DNA from: Heterodera schachtii
Lineage: Eukaryota > Nematoda > Chromadorea > Rhabditida > Heteroderidae
DNA length: 64,000 bases
Reading direction: 5' to 3'
NCBI GenBank assembly: GCA_023374025.1
Contig: SIJG01000005.1
Location: forward strand, 1,472,782 to 1,536,781
This document shows, one piece after another, positions 12,381-26,100 of the stretch (positions within the stretch are counted from its first letter, which is position 1; every line of letters begins with the position of its first letter). Position numbers and translations under genes: made by a program. The notes beneath the pieces were generated by a model. That model made no database searches and was not told where the DNA came from. It saw only the letters and a program-made list of their open reading frames with translations.

Positions 12381-15300
12381 AATTGTTTATTATTTTTCTT
12401 TATTTTAGCAAAATTGTTTTTTTAAGATGAGCATCTTTTTTTGTTTATTATTTTTGTTATTATTTATTATTAAAATGTGTTTTTGTAGCTAATTATTTTT
12501 TATATCATGTTACAATTCATCATCTTTGAAAATAAAATATTTTTGATCCAGCCTCTTTTTATGTTGACATATTCCAATCAGTTTTCTTTCTGTAATTTTT
12601 TTTAGTTAAAACACAAATTAAGTATAAATTCAATTTTAAGCATTGCTTTTCCCTTGCCTTCTTTCTCATTTCTCGCGTTTTTCTATCGACAAAAAGGCTC
12701 CCACTGGCCTTCTTTTTATAGGATTAACATATTATTAATATTATTTAATTATATTTTTTCATTAATTTAGTATTTAATTATAATTTTTCAATAATTTAGC
12801 TAATTTAATGGCGCTTTAAATTTTTTTAAGTAAAATTTAAAATCATATCATATAAACTTTTGTCGTATGAATAAGACAATGTTTTTATTAGACTTTGTTT
12901 GAATATTAAGCAATTTTGTAATTTTTGATTTTTTCTGTGTGTGTCTCGGATATAATTTGCTATTATATTCATTTTTTGATTAATTATACATTTTTTATTT
13001 AAAGCATCAAATGTAGAATTTGATAATTTTATTTAATTTTAACTTTTAATTTTTATTTTATTTATTGTCCACTACAATACTTCAAAGCATGTTGAATCCA
13101 TTCCATAGCTTTTTGTTAAAATTTATATGCATTAATTGATTTTATTGATTTACTTCATTTATTTAGTAAAAATTGACTAAACAAATTTGGGGTTTATTAC
13201 ATTAAATCTTTTTCTAATATTTTATTTATTCAAGCATTGTTTGACTATTCCATAGTAATCTTTCTCAACATCAACTTTAATACCTGTTCTATTTGATCTT
13301 TTTAATTTAAAAATAAAAAAATAATTTAAAACTACCTTATTATTTCTTTTCATTTGCTCACATCCTTATTTGTTTCTTTTCATTAGTTATTGTTAAAATT
13401 TTTATGATTCATTTAATTAAGAAAATTTGACATCTAAAATTTTGAGACTTTGATTCTTTCCATCAATACTAGACTTGTCGTCGGGCTTTTTTCAGAGCGT
13501 TTTCCATAAAGTGAATCATTTTTACATTAACGCTAAAATACAATAAGTTAAATTTTTAATTTTATTTTAAAATTTCATTTAGTATAAAAGGTCATTTTAA
13601 ATATTTGTTTATTTTAAGTTGTTTGACCCTTGCATTGTATGTTCTCATGTCGTTGTCGTTGAAAATTTCCTCTGCTTACAGTATTTCGAATTAAAAGGCC
13701 TGGCAAATTGTGGCCTGATTGATACCTTTCCCTTTTTTCAAAAATATTGGGTGGAAGAAGTTTTGTTTCCCGTTAATTTGAATATTATGCTATTTACTAA
13801 TTTTTCAATTTTCTTGTACCATGGATCTAAATTCTTTTTAACAGAATATATTAATATATTATTATAAAATTTTCTATTACATTATAAAATAATTTTTTTT
13901 TTCTTGTATAAAATCCTCAATAAAATTTTTTTCTAATCATAATTTTTAAAACTATATTTTCATAAATACTTTATTAATTTATTATATTGCTGTTTTTATT
14001 TTTATTTTCTACTTGATTATAATTTTTTTTATCTCATTTTAGCACTAACTTTGATTAAATAATTCTTCAGAACTCAATTGTTGTCTCAGTTTGTGTGTTA
14101 TTGATTAAGATATTAAGTATGCAATTGTAATATATTAATTAATTTTTATAAATTAATTTCGCTAATTGATATTACTAAAATTTCATATGAATTTCTTCGT
14201 TTAATATTACACATTTTTTAAATTTTCTATGCATAAGCAATAAGTTTAATATTTTTCAATATTTTTAATGGAATTACACATCAAACGGATTAATAATCTT
14301 AAAAAGAAATTGTATTAAAGAATTGTATCATTTTTATTTGTTCTTTATTTTAATCGCGCCTTCTTTAATTTAATAAATTTATTATATTAATTTATATATT
14401 AAATTCCCTATTAAACTGTGGTGGTAATCAATTTATATAAAATGATTTAGCTTTTAATCTATTTTGTTATTTATTTTAAACTCTTTTAGTGTCTAGATAA
14501 CAAGCATTAGCTTATCCATAATATATTAATTATTTGTCCTTGTCCTTTTCCTTAGTAGCGAAACGTTTTGTTTTTTATATTACCACTGTCGACACTTAAT
14601 TTTAAATTAATGAACAAGCTTTTAAAAAGTTTCGAAGTAAATTTTAAATATAATCTTTTAAAAATTGATTATAATTAACTACAACGAACGAATATTATAA
14701 ATAATTGAAAAAACAAAATTGTTGTAATTTATTATATATTGATTATTAGTCTCGTCATAGCCATATTTTATTAAATGTTTTTACTAAAAGATATTCCGTA
14801 AAAGTCGAGAAATAAATGTTAAAAATATTTTATAATTAATTTGTTGTTGTCAAATAATTTCACAGAAGCGGTATCAAATACTTTGCAGTTAAATTAATAT
14901 GAATTTTATTACTTTCTTAATTTGGTTAAATTTATAATTTTTTATTAATACTCTTAGATTAATAGTTAATAGATTTCATAATTTACACTCGTAATATGAT
15001 GGGATTACACTTAATTTCCAGCAAGCTGTATTAATAATTTAAAAATAAATGCAATTTTCAAATTTTTAAAGATATAAATATATTTATCTTTTAAAAAATC
15101 ACTTATTTTAATTTTAAAAGTCGTATAGGCTCTACTCAAATGGTATTTTGTTGAATTTACATAGGTATTTTATTATATATTTCACATTATATTGTAGTAG
15201 TATTTTCTCTAATTTATTAAAATATTTGTCTTTTTATTTGATAATGAAAGTTAATTTAGCTTATGAATTATCCGATTCTTCGATTCTGAATCGGCTTTAT

Positions 15301-15995
15301 CGTTAATACTGTTTCTTTAATTTTCTATTTTTAAAAATCAATATTTAAAAATTTGTTCCCAAAGATATTTTTTGATAATAATGAACCCAATTTTTTCATT
15401 TATTAAGTTATTGATTAATTGATTTTATTATATTTTTCATTCTTTAATTCAAATCTTCAATTTCGTAAAGTTCGTTAATTTTTAACTTTAAATTATTTTT
15501 AATCTATACTATGTTGGCATATTGTGTCAATTAATTTTTGACAATTCTGGAAATTGAGACCATATTATGCTTTCAGACAGATCAGCTGTCGGACATAGCC
15601 TGCCAGCTTCTAGAAATTGAGTTTATTCAATATTTTTCTTAATAATGTTGTTTATTCTTAGTTGCCTTATTTCCCTTTATGATTTTTCAACCTTTGATTA
15701 CTTGATGAACTGATGTCCTTTCAAATATGCATAAAACATACATATTTAATTTATTATATTTTTATTGCGCAAGAGTAATTTTTAGAAGTTTAATTTTTCG
15801 TTATTTTTCCTTGCAAAAATTTTTTCCATCACTTTAAAAAAATTGTTGTAAAAGCATTATGGTATTTATTTGTGTATTCTTTCAACACTAGCTTTGTTGG
15901 ACATTCTTTTTTGGTTATATTATATCAATTTTTAATGATATTATTTATTTTATTTTCGTTATTAATTTTTTTAAACGTGAATTTGATGTTTTCCG

Positions 15996-16898
15996 TAATT
16001 ACTTAGGGTGTAACATAAGTTTCCGCACAATTTTTGTTAAAGAATTTTTTTTCGAATATAAATTTAAAAAATCAAAATTATGATTCGAAATATCTGCCAT
16101 TATTATTGATAATGAGTTTGCTATTTATCAGGCAAGAGATAAATCCCATTAGATAAGTATTTAAGGAGTTAGAGTTGATACTGTAAAAATGGTCATTTTC
16201 GAGGTGGGTATTTTTGATGTCTGATTTAAAGAAAACGAAAAGAGATACAGAGGCAGAGAAAACGTGAGTAAATAGAGCAAAGTTAGGACATAAAAAAATA
16301 ATAAGAAAAAATTTTAATACTTAAAAAATGAATTATTGGGGGGCCGAGTTTAAAAATGGCCTCCAAAAACGGCATTTTTCAAAACCATCAAGTAACAAAA
16401 TGTTTTAAAAGTGGTTTTGGAAAATCCGAATTTAATTAAACTGGGTAAATTGACCACGCTGAGTCCAAATATGGCCTTAGATTTGGTCTCTGGATTCTCA
16501 ACAAACCTGTACAGCTCCAACTTCATGCATGGAGTTGGAGCCGTACAAGCGCAGGGTTAAAAGATATTGCAGTTTTAAGGCCATATTCGGATTCTACTGG
16601 TCTAAATTGTACAGAAAACCTTCGTTTTTGTTATACCAGGTTTAGTTTTTGACCATAAAAAATTCGAGAAAAATTAGTGGGCCAATTTTCAATTTTGGCA
16701 TGGTCGGGAAAAAATACTAAAAAAAAATTGATCAAGCAAATAAAAAATGAAACGATGGCATGGAATGAAAGAAGACATTCTGACGAACAAAATAAAAAAA
16801 AGAATTATTAAAATAGCTGCAGAAATTACGGAGTTATGAATTTTTTAATTGGTCAGAAAAAATTTGTGCGGAAACTTATGTTACACCCTAAGTAATTA
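15996..16898. mobile_element. MITE with a 35-bp perfect terminal inverted repeat
   Basis: The element is 903 bp long. Its first 35 bp (15996-16030, beginning TAATTACTTAGGGTGTAACA) are repeated exactly in inverted orientation at 16864-16898. The inner part, with TAGGGTGTAACATAAGTTTC, resembles Tc1/mariner termini, and TA dinucleotides flank both ends. The interior has no transposase frame. It is GC-richer than its surroundings and internally partly symmetric (AAATGGCC words). It was most probably mobilised by a Tc1/mariner transposase encoded elsewhere. Confidence 0.85.
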
Positions 16899-18768
16899 AT
16901 TACTTACATAATTATTTCATCAATTATTTTTACAAGAAATGTTTGATTCTATATTGTTATTGCTTACTTGTACTTGTTGAATTTCTTGATATTTAAATAT
17001 CTTATGTAGTTGCATTTGGTTAATGTTTAAAACCATTTACATTTAAAAAATATTATACGATTATTCAAAAAATTTAAAAATTTTGTTCTTGGACTAGCTT
17101 GGTTTTTATTTGTTTAAATAATATTTATTTTAATGGATCAATTTATGTTTTTTGGATTTTATTTAATTATATATTCTTATTCTTCATATGCATTTTTATT
17201 TTAGAATAAATAAATAAGGATGATTGATCATCTGCAGCATTAAAATTAATAGTCATTTCACGGACGTGATTCGTCTGTAAGCTCTCTTGAATACCTCTTG
17301 CTTATTTCTTAAGCGTTGATTGTAATAAATCTGTAATATTTTATGAGGATCCTTTTTGAAATAAAAAAATAATACATTAATAATGTCCTCATTAATTTAT
17401 TGAAGCGTTTAAATCAATGTATTCAATAAAATAATCTATAATTTTGATCTATTTTTTTTAATAAAATAAAAATAATAATATCTAATATTCAATGTCCGAT
17501 TGGTTGATAGACAAAATTAGAAATGCTTTTTTTTGTTTAAATCGTTATATTTGTTAATTTCATTGCTATTATTCCGAATAAGGCCTTTTTCAATATTTAT
17601 GCCGATAAAATTAATTGGTTTTTTCCAATTTAACGCAGTTTGATTTATTTATTATTTAATAAAATAATTAAGATAAATATTTATTGATTTTTGTCTAACT
17701 AAAGGAGACTTCTTTAACTAAACAAATGTTTTCATTATTTTTTATTTAAATTTTTCTTTTTCCTTTTTAGATCAAATTTTTATTTTTTAAGTAGAATATT
17801 AAAAACATTTTTTATAAGTTTAGATTAAATTTTTGGGAATATATTAAAATTTTTCATACATTAAAGAAAACTTAAGATAAAAATTTCTTTCAGGATAATT
17901 TGTTTTACTATGAGAGAAGCACGAAATCACATTCCGAATATTTTAATCGATTTAGAGCCACTTTTTAGCAACTATTTTTAATCAATGATTTTAGGGTAGT
18001 TTAATGAAAAATTAGTAGTTTTTCAAAGTGAGTTTGCTTGGCTGTTTAACCTTTATTTTTTACAACCCATAATTCCCCGACTAATAAAATAGAATTAATG
18101 CAAAATAGGGACCTCCTCAAATTTTAAAAAGGTCAAACATGAACAAACTTTGTATCACTCGAATGCTCTTGACGAGCTTAGGCTATAAATCAAGGAATAA
18201 AATCGAGCCAATGCCATCAGATCACTGGGTAACTGAGTCCCAGTGAAAATGGATACTTCAGTACCATAATTTGACAAGCAAATTTTCGCAAAAAGGAGCA
18301 TCAATCAGTCGAACGCCTGCGGATCACGCGCGGACTTCTTACGTAGCTGGTAGTCTCGCCCTATCTAATGCCTGCCTTAATCGACAGTCCGCTGGTTTTT
18401 AGCATAATATTCAAGTCAAGTGGGTCCTATTTAATCGGTTTGACTTTATTCTTGGATTTTTTAGGCGTAGCTTATCAAGGGATTTCGAATAATACCAAAC
18501 TTGTTCAAAATTTTTATTTAAAATGGCTTTTTGACTGATTTTAAGGCAATTTTTCGTGATATAAACGGGTTCAAAACCAATTTAAAAAATTTATTTTGAT
18601 GATTTTTTGTCCCAACAATTTTTTTTAGATTTACACAATTTTCAAAATTAATGTTTAACTTTATTTTGTATTTTTTCTTTAAAATGATTTGACATAACAA
18701 ACTCCTATTTTTTCACATTTAAGAACGAAAAAATGAAAAATGAATAAACTTTTGCCAAATGCACAAAA
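16899..18768. other. AT-rich DNA with a GC-richer island
   Basis: This stretch is mostly T-rich and non-coding. A less AT-rich island at about 18105-18470 contains words such as GATCACGCGCGGACTTC and ACAGTCCGCTGG. It has no long reading frame and no tRNA-like box pair that I can see. It may be a transposon remnant. Confidence 0.4.
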
Positions 18769-19228
18769 GGTGCTAGGTCAAACCGAAAATAGTCTCAGTA
18801 AGGGCGAACCGAAAAATTATCTCAGTGTGGGCGAACCGAAAATAGTCTCAGTGTCAATAAAACTTTTAAATGTAATTATTTTAAAGCAATTTTTTAATTT
18901 GAATATTAATTTTCAATTTAAAAATTTTAAAAAACAATAATCTAATTTCGAGGTTCAACTTTTTTTCAATGTTTTTTCTTAAAATATTCTACTCAAAATA
19001 AATGCTAGATTTTGTTCCATGAATAAAGCACAATAAGTAAGCTTACTTGCCTCTTCATTTGTGGCTTCAAGATTTGAAATTTTCGTTTCGATGTAACTTT
19101 TTTTTGGTCGGAGGTGGAAAGTTTTTATTTTAGTTTATTTTTTTAAATAATTGTCTTTATTAAAATTATTTTTTTCGAGACCGATTTCGGTTCGCCCACA
19201 CTGAGACTATTTTCGGTTCGTCTCCACG
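18769..19228. mobile_element. MITE of the GGTGCTAGGTC family, copy 1
   Basis: The element is 460 bp long and flanked by an 8-bp duplication GCACAAAA (18761-18768 and 19229-19236). The left end GGTGCTAGGTC is followed by tandem GAACCGAAAATAGTCTCAGT units. The right end (19180-19228) has the same units inverted and ends TCTCCACG. There is no transposase. The same end structure recurs at 47437-47960. Confidence 0.85.
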
Positions 19229-19321
19229 GCACAAAATATTGAACAATTTGAGCATTTTGCGGGCAATGAGAATGGAACGACGACACCGCGTCCTTTTATA
19301 TTGATTAAAACAAATGAAGCA

Positions 19322-19509
19322 GTAAGAGAGAGTGAGAGAGAGGGGGGAGATAGGAAGAGAGAGAGAGAGAGAGGGGGGGGGGAGATAGGGAGAGAGAGAG
19401 AGAGACATAGAGAGAGAGAGAGAAGATATAGAGGGTGAATAAAAAGTGAGAACAGATACAAAAGAAATGAGAAAGAGTGTGAGAGAGAGTGACAGAAAAG
19501 AGAGAGAGG
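19322..19509. repeat. GA-rich microsatellite tract
   Basis: This is an interrupted (GA)n tract with short G runs. The open frames over it (Ser/Leu/Pro-rich on the minus strand) come from the repeat and are not genes. Confidence 0.9.
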
Positions 19510-20019
19510 TGGGGCAAAGAACAAACAAATAAAAAAAATAGACGAAGGACGATTAATAAAGAATTTTAAAATATTTTAAAATTAGTCAAAATTATTATCA
19601 TAAATTAGGATAATATGGTGATTGGAAAGCATTAATAAGTAGTAAAAGGACAAATAGAGGACAATATGCTATCAAATGCTACCAACAATGTTGGAATTGA
19701 TTGACATAGAAAAAAAGTTATAGTCCGGGCCTAAACGTGTCGGAGCAGAAAATTCGGAGAAAATGTTCTAAGGCGAATTAATGTGAGACAAATAGATCAC
19801 GTTTCGCAAATTATCTAGAAGATGATAAACATAGAATAATTATCCATTACGAATTCGATGATGAATGAACACGGGTGAAGACAAACCACTACAAAAATTT
19901 AGATTGAAGATGCTCTTTTTGCGCAATTTATCAAAGGATCAGCGACAAATTTTTCGAATTTTTTTAATTTGCGAAAAAATATAGAATTATTTACGCAAAA
20001 AGTTAAAAAGCATTTGCAA

Positions 20020-20126
20020 CAAGGATGGGACGCGATCCGCGATTCGCGGCGTTTTTTTGCGCGATCCGCGACCGCGGCAAATTGGATCCGCCACCGCGGG
20101 ATTTTTCTGTGCGCACCCCACCCCTG
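20020..20126. mobile_element. 107-bp hAT-type MITE
   Basis: The element is flanked by a perfect 8-bp duplication ATTTGCAA (20012-20019 and 20127-20134). The ends are CAAGGATGGGACGCG on the left and the complement of CAGGGGTGGGGTGCG on the right, matching at 11 of 15 positions. The interior is rich in CGCGATCCGCG palindromes. The CARGG terminus with an 8-bp duplication fits hAT. It is strikingly GC-rich against the surrounding DNA. Confidence 0.85.
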
Positions 20127-23100
20127 ATTTGCAATAAAAATTTGAGGCCCATCTTGGCGTTGTGTATTTAGTGCGAAAAAATTGGCAATGTGCCAAACTT
20201 GGGGATGAAATTGGACAATATGTCAGAATGTTAAACGAGGCGCAAATATTTGGACGATTTTGTACGAATATATATTCAGACTTTATGTTGGAGGTATATA
20301 TACAATTATTTATTTTAAATTAAGCATTTTAAAATTTTTAAGGTAAAAGAAATGAATTGGCTCATAAATTTCAGCAGTTAATCACTGAGTATTAAGAGTA
20401 CCAATGGTCTGATGTTGAAAAATGAGGTCGAATTTAATTATGATTAACGAGGAGGAAAAATCAAACGAATTTGAAGAAAAATCTTCGGCAAGAATTTGAG
20501 GAAAAATTGGAAAAAATGTACGAAAATTTGAACAAAAACGCCAAAGAAGAAAAAGCGAAATTTCTTTGTCTCCACGCAATTATTGGCTTTTCTTATTTTT
20601 AATTTTTCTTTATCTATTAATTTGCAATATATTTTGGATTAATTTTGATAAAGAAATTTGATTACAAATTTTTGTTGTAAATGTTGTTTAAAATAAGTTT
20701 TTTTTATTTTTGTCAATTAATTGATAATGCCAAAAACTTGGTATTGCTTATTTATTTTAACTGATATTTGCAATTAATTAACTATCTTATTATATTTTTC
20801 TGGATACCTTTTAATAAATTATTTATATTTTATTTTTCATCTTGACTTCTTACTTCTCTCAATCTTAGAAAAACACAAAAATCATTTCTTATTTTCCAAT
20901 TAAAATTAAATATTTAGCTTGACATTTATTTTATATTATTACTTATTTTTTCAATTCTTAAACATCAAATCATGGTAGTTTTATTATTAAAATCATAAAT
21001 CAGAGATCTATCTATTTATAACTTTTGCCTGGCAAAACTCATGAATTGCATATATTCTTTGTAAAATATCAGATTTAAACTCTCGTAGCGATAAAGGAGA
21101 TTTTGAAAGAGTTCATTATAATTCATTCTTCAAAAGGAATTTTTTTGCTTCGTATTTATTATACTTATACCATGCCGAATAATTCTTCAAATATTAATGA
21201 AAAAATAATGTTAAAATTAAATGAAAAATGATTTTCATTATTTATTTGTTTTTATAGGGGTTTGAGTTTTCAATATTTTTCCTCATTATTTTATTTTGAT
21301 GCTTACAGTGATCTTTATTTATTGTTAACTATTAAAAAAAAATTATTTTCAACCAAAGTGCTAGGATAATAGTTTGTTAATGAAGATGCTTCTATTTGAG
21401 GCCACCAATATTTTCCTTCTTATTATTATTATATTAATAATTTATTTAAAAACGGATAATGGGCAGAGAATAAATGGCATATGTGGCTATCCGTAATCAA
21501 CACTGTTGATCTCGGTGATAATTTAAATTACACAGCTTATATTGACAATATATTAAATTAACTTTTCTTAGTGATTTTTATTCGTTTTTCTCGTCCTTCC
21601 ATTTCTTTATTTTAAAATATTTCGCGCATGCTTATAAACATCATTTCAAAGGGATTTTTGGTTTTTGTATTTCTCGTGCAAAATTGTTTTCTTAGTTTTT
21701 AAATTATTAAAATTAGCAATATTCTTTTTTCATATAACATTTTAAAGAATATTGCATTAAAAGCATAAAAATAAATCTATAAAATACATAGGTAATCAGA
21801 TTTTTTTATTATTTGTTTTGGTAATAAAATATTGTTTAACTATTTTATTTATCTTATCTAATCAGATTTCCTTAAATTCAATAAATATTCAAATAAATAC
21901 ATTTTATCAATTTTTAAATAATTGTAAAACATTATTTCATTTATTTGTTTATTCTTCTACTAAAATGTCGGTTTGTTATTTCTTGTTCGTTTTCTACAGC
22001 AATTTTTTTCATTTTTCATTTATTTTACTTTTCTTTTAAATACGCATTTAGTGCTTTTTTCATATTTTCTTAATTGATTATTTCGTCCTTTAAGCCATCA
22101 TGACTCAGAATATTTTCAATTTTATATTGTATACTATAAGCTGTCCGTCAAAATATTCAAATTTTTATTTATCTTAAAGAATTGCGCTATTTGAATAATC
22201 ATTTTAAAAATTATGAATTTTCAAACGAATGTAAAAAATAAATATATATTTTATTTGATTTTTTAGTTAAAGATTAATTCAAATAAAATAAAATCTTTTA
22301 GAAATTTAGTTAGTTTTTATTTTTGAAATTTCTTTCACTAAATTTTAATTTTTTCTTCAAATTATATATTTAATCCAATTAAAAAATTAGTTTTTTCTAT
22401 TTTATTTATTTCTCAATTACAAGGGCGCGTAATAAAACGTTGCCAGTTTTTCATTTATTTACGATAAAAGAAAAATTTCACAGTTTTTTTTATTATATAT
22501 GTGAGTTTAATACTTAAATTTTAATTTACTTAGGTCGATTCTCGTGCACGCCTTAATTTCATTTATAGTTTTTTATTCCTCAAGGATTTTTTAAATTTTG
22601 GTTGGATGTTATTGAAATGTGTAAATCATTAATTTTTTCTATTATCTAATAATTATATATTTATTTTTGTATTGAATTTTCTTTACAGGAATAATATAAA
22701 TTGGTAATAAGCACAATAATAAGGAAATATGAAATGAATATTTGATTATTTTTGCAGTTTGCTTCATATTTAATTTGTTATGATGTAAAAAAGTAATTTC
22801 CATTAAATTTTATTTTATTAACTTAAATCATTTCTGCTTTAAAATTTTTAAATATTGTTTACGAGTATTTTACTCCTCCTTCTCATGCAGAGTAGACAAT
22901 GATTGTTTCCACAAATTTTGTGAAAATTTATTGGCAAAATTTATGTATTTGTTTCACATTTCACAGGCTTTTAATGTACTATAAAGTAGCCTTTAAATTT
23001 TTGTTTCTCTTATTGCTTTTTTGTATCATATTTTAAAACATCAAATGTAGAAATTTATTTATTTTTCCAATTTTTATTAAGGAAGAATAAGAATTATATT

Positions 23101-26100
23101 ATTTTGTTATATGTACTTTTACTCATTTTTGTAGTTATTATACTTTTTGGGCTTTTTAGCATATATAATTATTTTGCTTGTTAAGACTAAAGTTCGAATA
23201 ATCATTAGTCTTTTTATATTTATTACATAACATTATCCATATGTCATCGTTACGTCTGGCTATTTTTAGCAAAAAATTAATTGTGTTAATACATCGAATA
23301 TTACTTTTTATTCTTCATTATAGGTTTTAAGTTTTTGTTAACAATGCTTTTTCATTACTTTTTTTAATAAAACATATTTACATTTTTTAAGATTAAAAAT
23401 CTATCTTTTTCTTTGAAAGAATTATATATTTTTTATCTTGTTTAAGTCATTTTATTTACTTTTAAATTGTTTATTATTATTTATTTATTTTATTAGACTA
23501 TTTACAACAATTATAAAATAATATTATAATTTTATAATTCATATCATTATTTAAAAATTATAATTCCATTTATTTTTTAGTTTTTAATGATTATTTTTAT
23601 TATTCTTGCAAAAAAAACGCAGTTGAAATTTTCTTAGGCTTGGTTTTTCTTGCCTTTCCCTTTCAATTTTGAAAAATTCCATTGTCCTTCTATGCTAATT
23701 AAATTATTTAAAACATAAATACGTGGGATTTTTGTCATATTACCCTTCAATAAACAATAACAATTATAAAATAAATACTTATTTTTATTGTCCTATTTTA
23801 TTGCCATACCCATCATATAATGGATAATATTTTAGAAAGTTTATGATGCGCAAAAGACATGGACGAATCTTCTCTATCGGACAATTTCAATCAGTGGCAA
23901 GAATTTTTTTAAAAATTATTTTCTTTTATTTTTATTTTTGCAACACTATTCATTATATAACATATATAAAAATTATTTTCCTTTATTTTTTTTAAATAGT
24001 CATTATATATTTTTTTCTTGTTCGTAATAGTCATTAATAATTAATTGCTTTAATATCCCGATTAATTGTTTAATCGAACTATAACTTCACCAATGTAGTG
24101 CTTTTAAATCTGATTATCAAATTCAGGCACATTGAAAAGCTATGCGTTCCCAATTAGGTTTTCTTTTTTTTAAAGCGGAGCATTAATTATTATGTCTAAT
24201 TTTCAAAAATAATTATGTAAAAAATTTAATTAGTTTTTGTTTTTTATTTGTTATAATAATTTAATTATTCTTTTTTTCCGGCTTCTTTTGTGTAGTTTTT
24301 ACATTTAAGATTGCTTTAATAATATGATTGTGTTATAATTCTTCACTTGTTTTGGCTCCCGGACTTTTCGACAGCAAAGTATTTTCTTGGTAAAAATTTT
24401 AGATTCTTAAAAATTATTTATCTCAATATGTTTGGCTTCATTTTGTTTTGGAAAAAATTTTACGATTTTACACCCCATAATTTGAAATTTAATTACTTTT
24501 TCTGTCGGAAAGTCCCTTGCTAAAATTTATAATATTTCTGTAGAAATGTCCTTTGCTGTCAAAAAGTTCGGTGCTCAATATATCATCATCCAAGAACACA
24601 AAAAGAAAATAAAACACCAATGCACTCGATTTGCTAAGGAAGAGTTTTTTTTTTTTTGAATTTTCGCATTATAAAACAATTTGGCAATAGTTTATTTATT
24701 TAAATAACCTTCAACAAAACAGAGAAATATGGCTTATAAATTAGCAAGTATATTATTTAAAATTAAATTAATTAATTTTTTTAAACCAAACAATAAATTT
24801 TCCTTGTTTTATTTTCACCCTTGTCCTCAACAACGGACATATTCCTTAACGATGGACAGGACCAGAGAATCTTTATAATTATTCTTGTAGAACTGTGTCA
24901 TAATACAACAGCTTCTTCGCTTCTTCTTTTTCCACTCATTAGTTTTATTAATTTAGCATTAAATGTATTTCTACTTATTTTAATTAAGGTTTAGCTTTTT
25001 TCAATACTTAAAATAATAAGAAATTTTTAATAAATTTACAATAAACATCCTACTCGAAACATTTACTTTTTTAAAATGAATTTGTTCATTTTGTTTGAAA
25101 CTAGTTTTGAGTTAATCTTCCTTTCCATAGTTTTTTGTTATTTTGTATACGCCGTAAACTTTTACTTAAATTAATTCTTTTTGTTTAATTTTATTGTTGC
25201 AGAAATTTTACCTTCATTTACTTAATTTTAATTGAATGGCATTTTTAATATAAATTTAATTATATCTTTTGTAACGCTTTTCGTATGCTAAATGGCACAA
25301 GTTATTGCTGGATGCCGGTTTTAAATTATATGTATGCCTTCCGTAGAGTCTTACATTTCTCATGGGTTGATGTAACTAATACGATGAGTCATGCGAAATA
25401 ATTTTAAACAAATAATGTATGTACCAAATTAGGCAATAATTTACCAAAATTTTCACCATTTCTTGTGTATAAAATAATTGGTTTTACTTAATTAATGCTT
25501 ATTAAAAAATGGTATTAACTTTTGTGTTTTTTAAGAATTTTTAAATTAATTAAATACTTATTTCATGTATTCTTTTTATTAAAATGATGTGATTTATGTA
25601 TGATTTAAAATAAAAATCATTCGGATTTTATTTTTATTATTATTGATTTTTTATAATAAATTAAGACCAAATGATCTCGAACAAATTTTGTATGAGTTTA
25701 TTAAAATAATTTTTGTCTGCATCTTGTTATTTAGATTTCTTTATTATGAATCCAAGTTGCTGTTTCAATTAGAGTATTTATATTAATTTCCAGGCTTCAA
25801 GTCTTCCAACGATTTTTATATATCCTTTCTTGAAAGACTGCTCTTTCATTTAACGATAATTACAATTTTGTTATTATTATAGATTTTATAAATAGAAATA
25901 CATATATTGTATTCAGTCGGTTATTTAATTGATATCAAAATCACATATTATTTTATAATGAATACATTTATTTTAATCCCTGTCCTTTATTTTATCGGCT
26001 ACAAATTGACAATAATTATAGATTTTATCAAATATTTATTTTTTACAGGATGCAAATGTATAAAGGATTTTAGTTACTAAAAACACAGGTCCACAAACCG

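Larger units (their letters stand above)
7266..15995. other. AT-rich, T-biased DNA without a gene
   Basis: This is very AT-rich DNA in which T exceeds A on the plus strand, the reverse of 159-7260. No frame looks coding; 13619-13867 is the longest plus frame and has no motif. It holds old diverged repeats, listed separately. I recognise no gene or RNA. Confidence 0.65.

Noticed and set aside
19166..19528. Ser/Leu/Pro-rich minus-strand open frames
   Set aside because: They are translations of the GA microsatellite complement in several frames.
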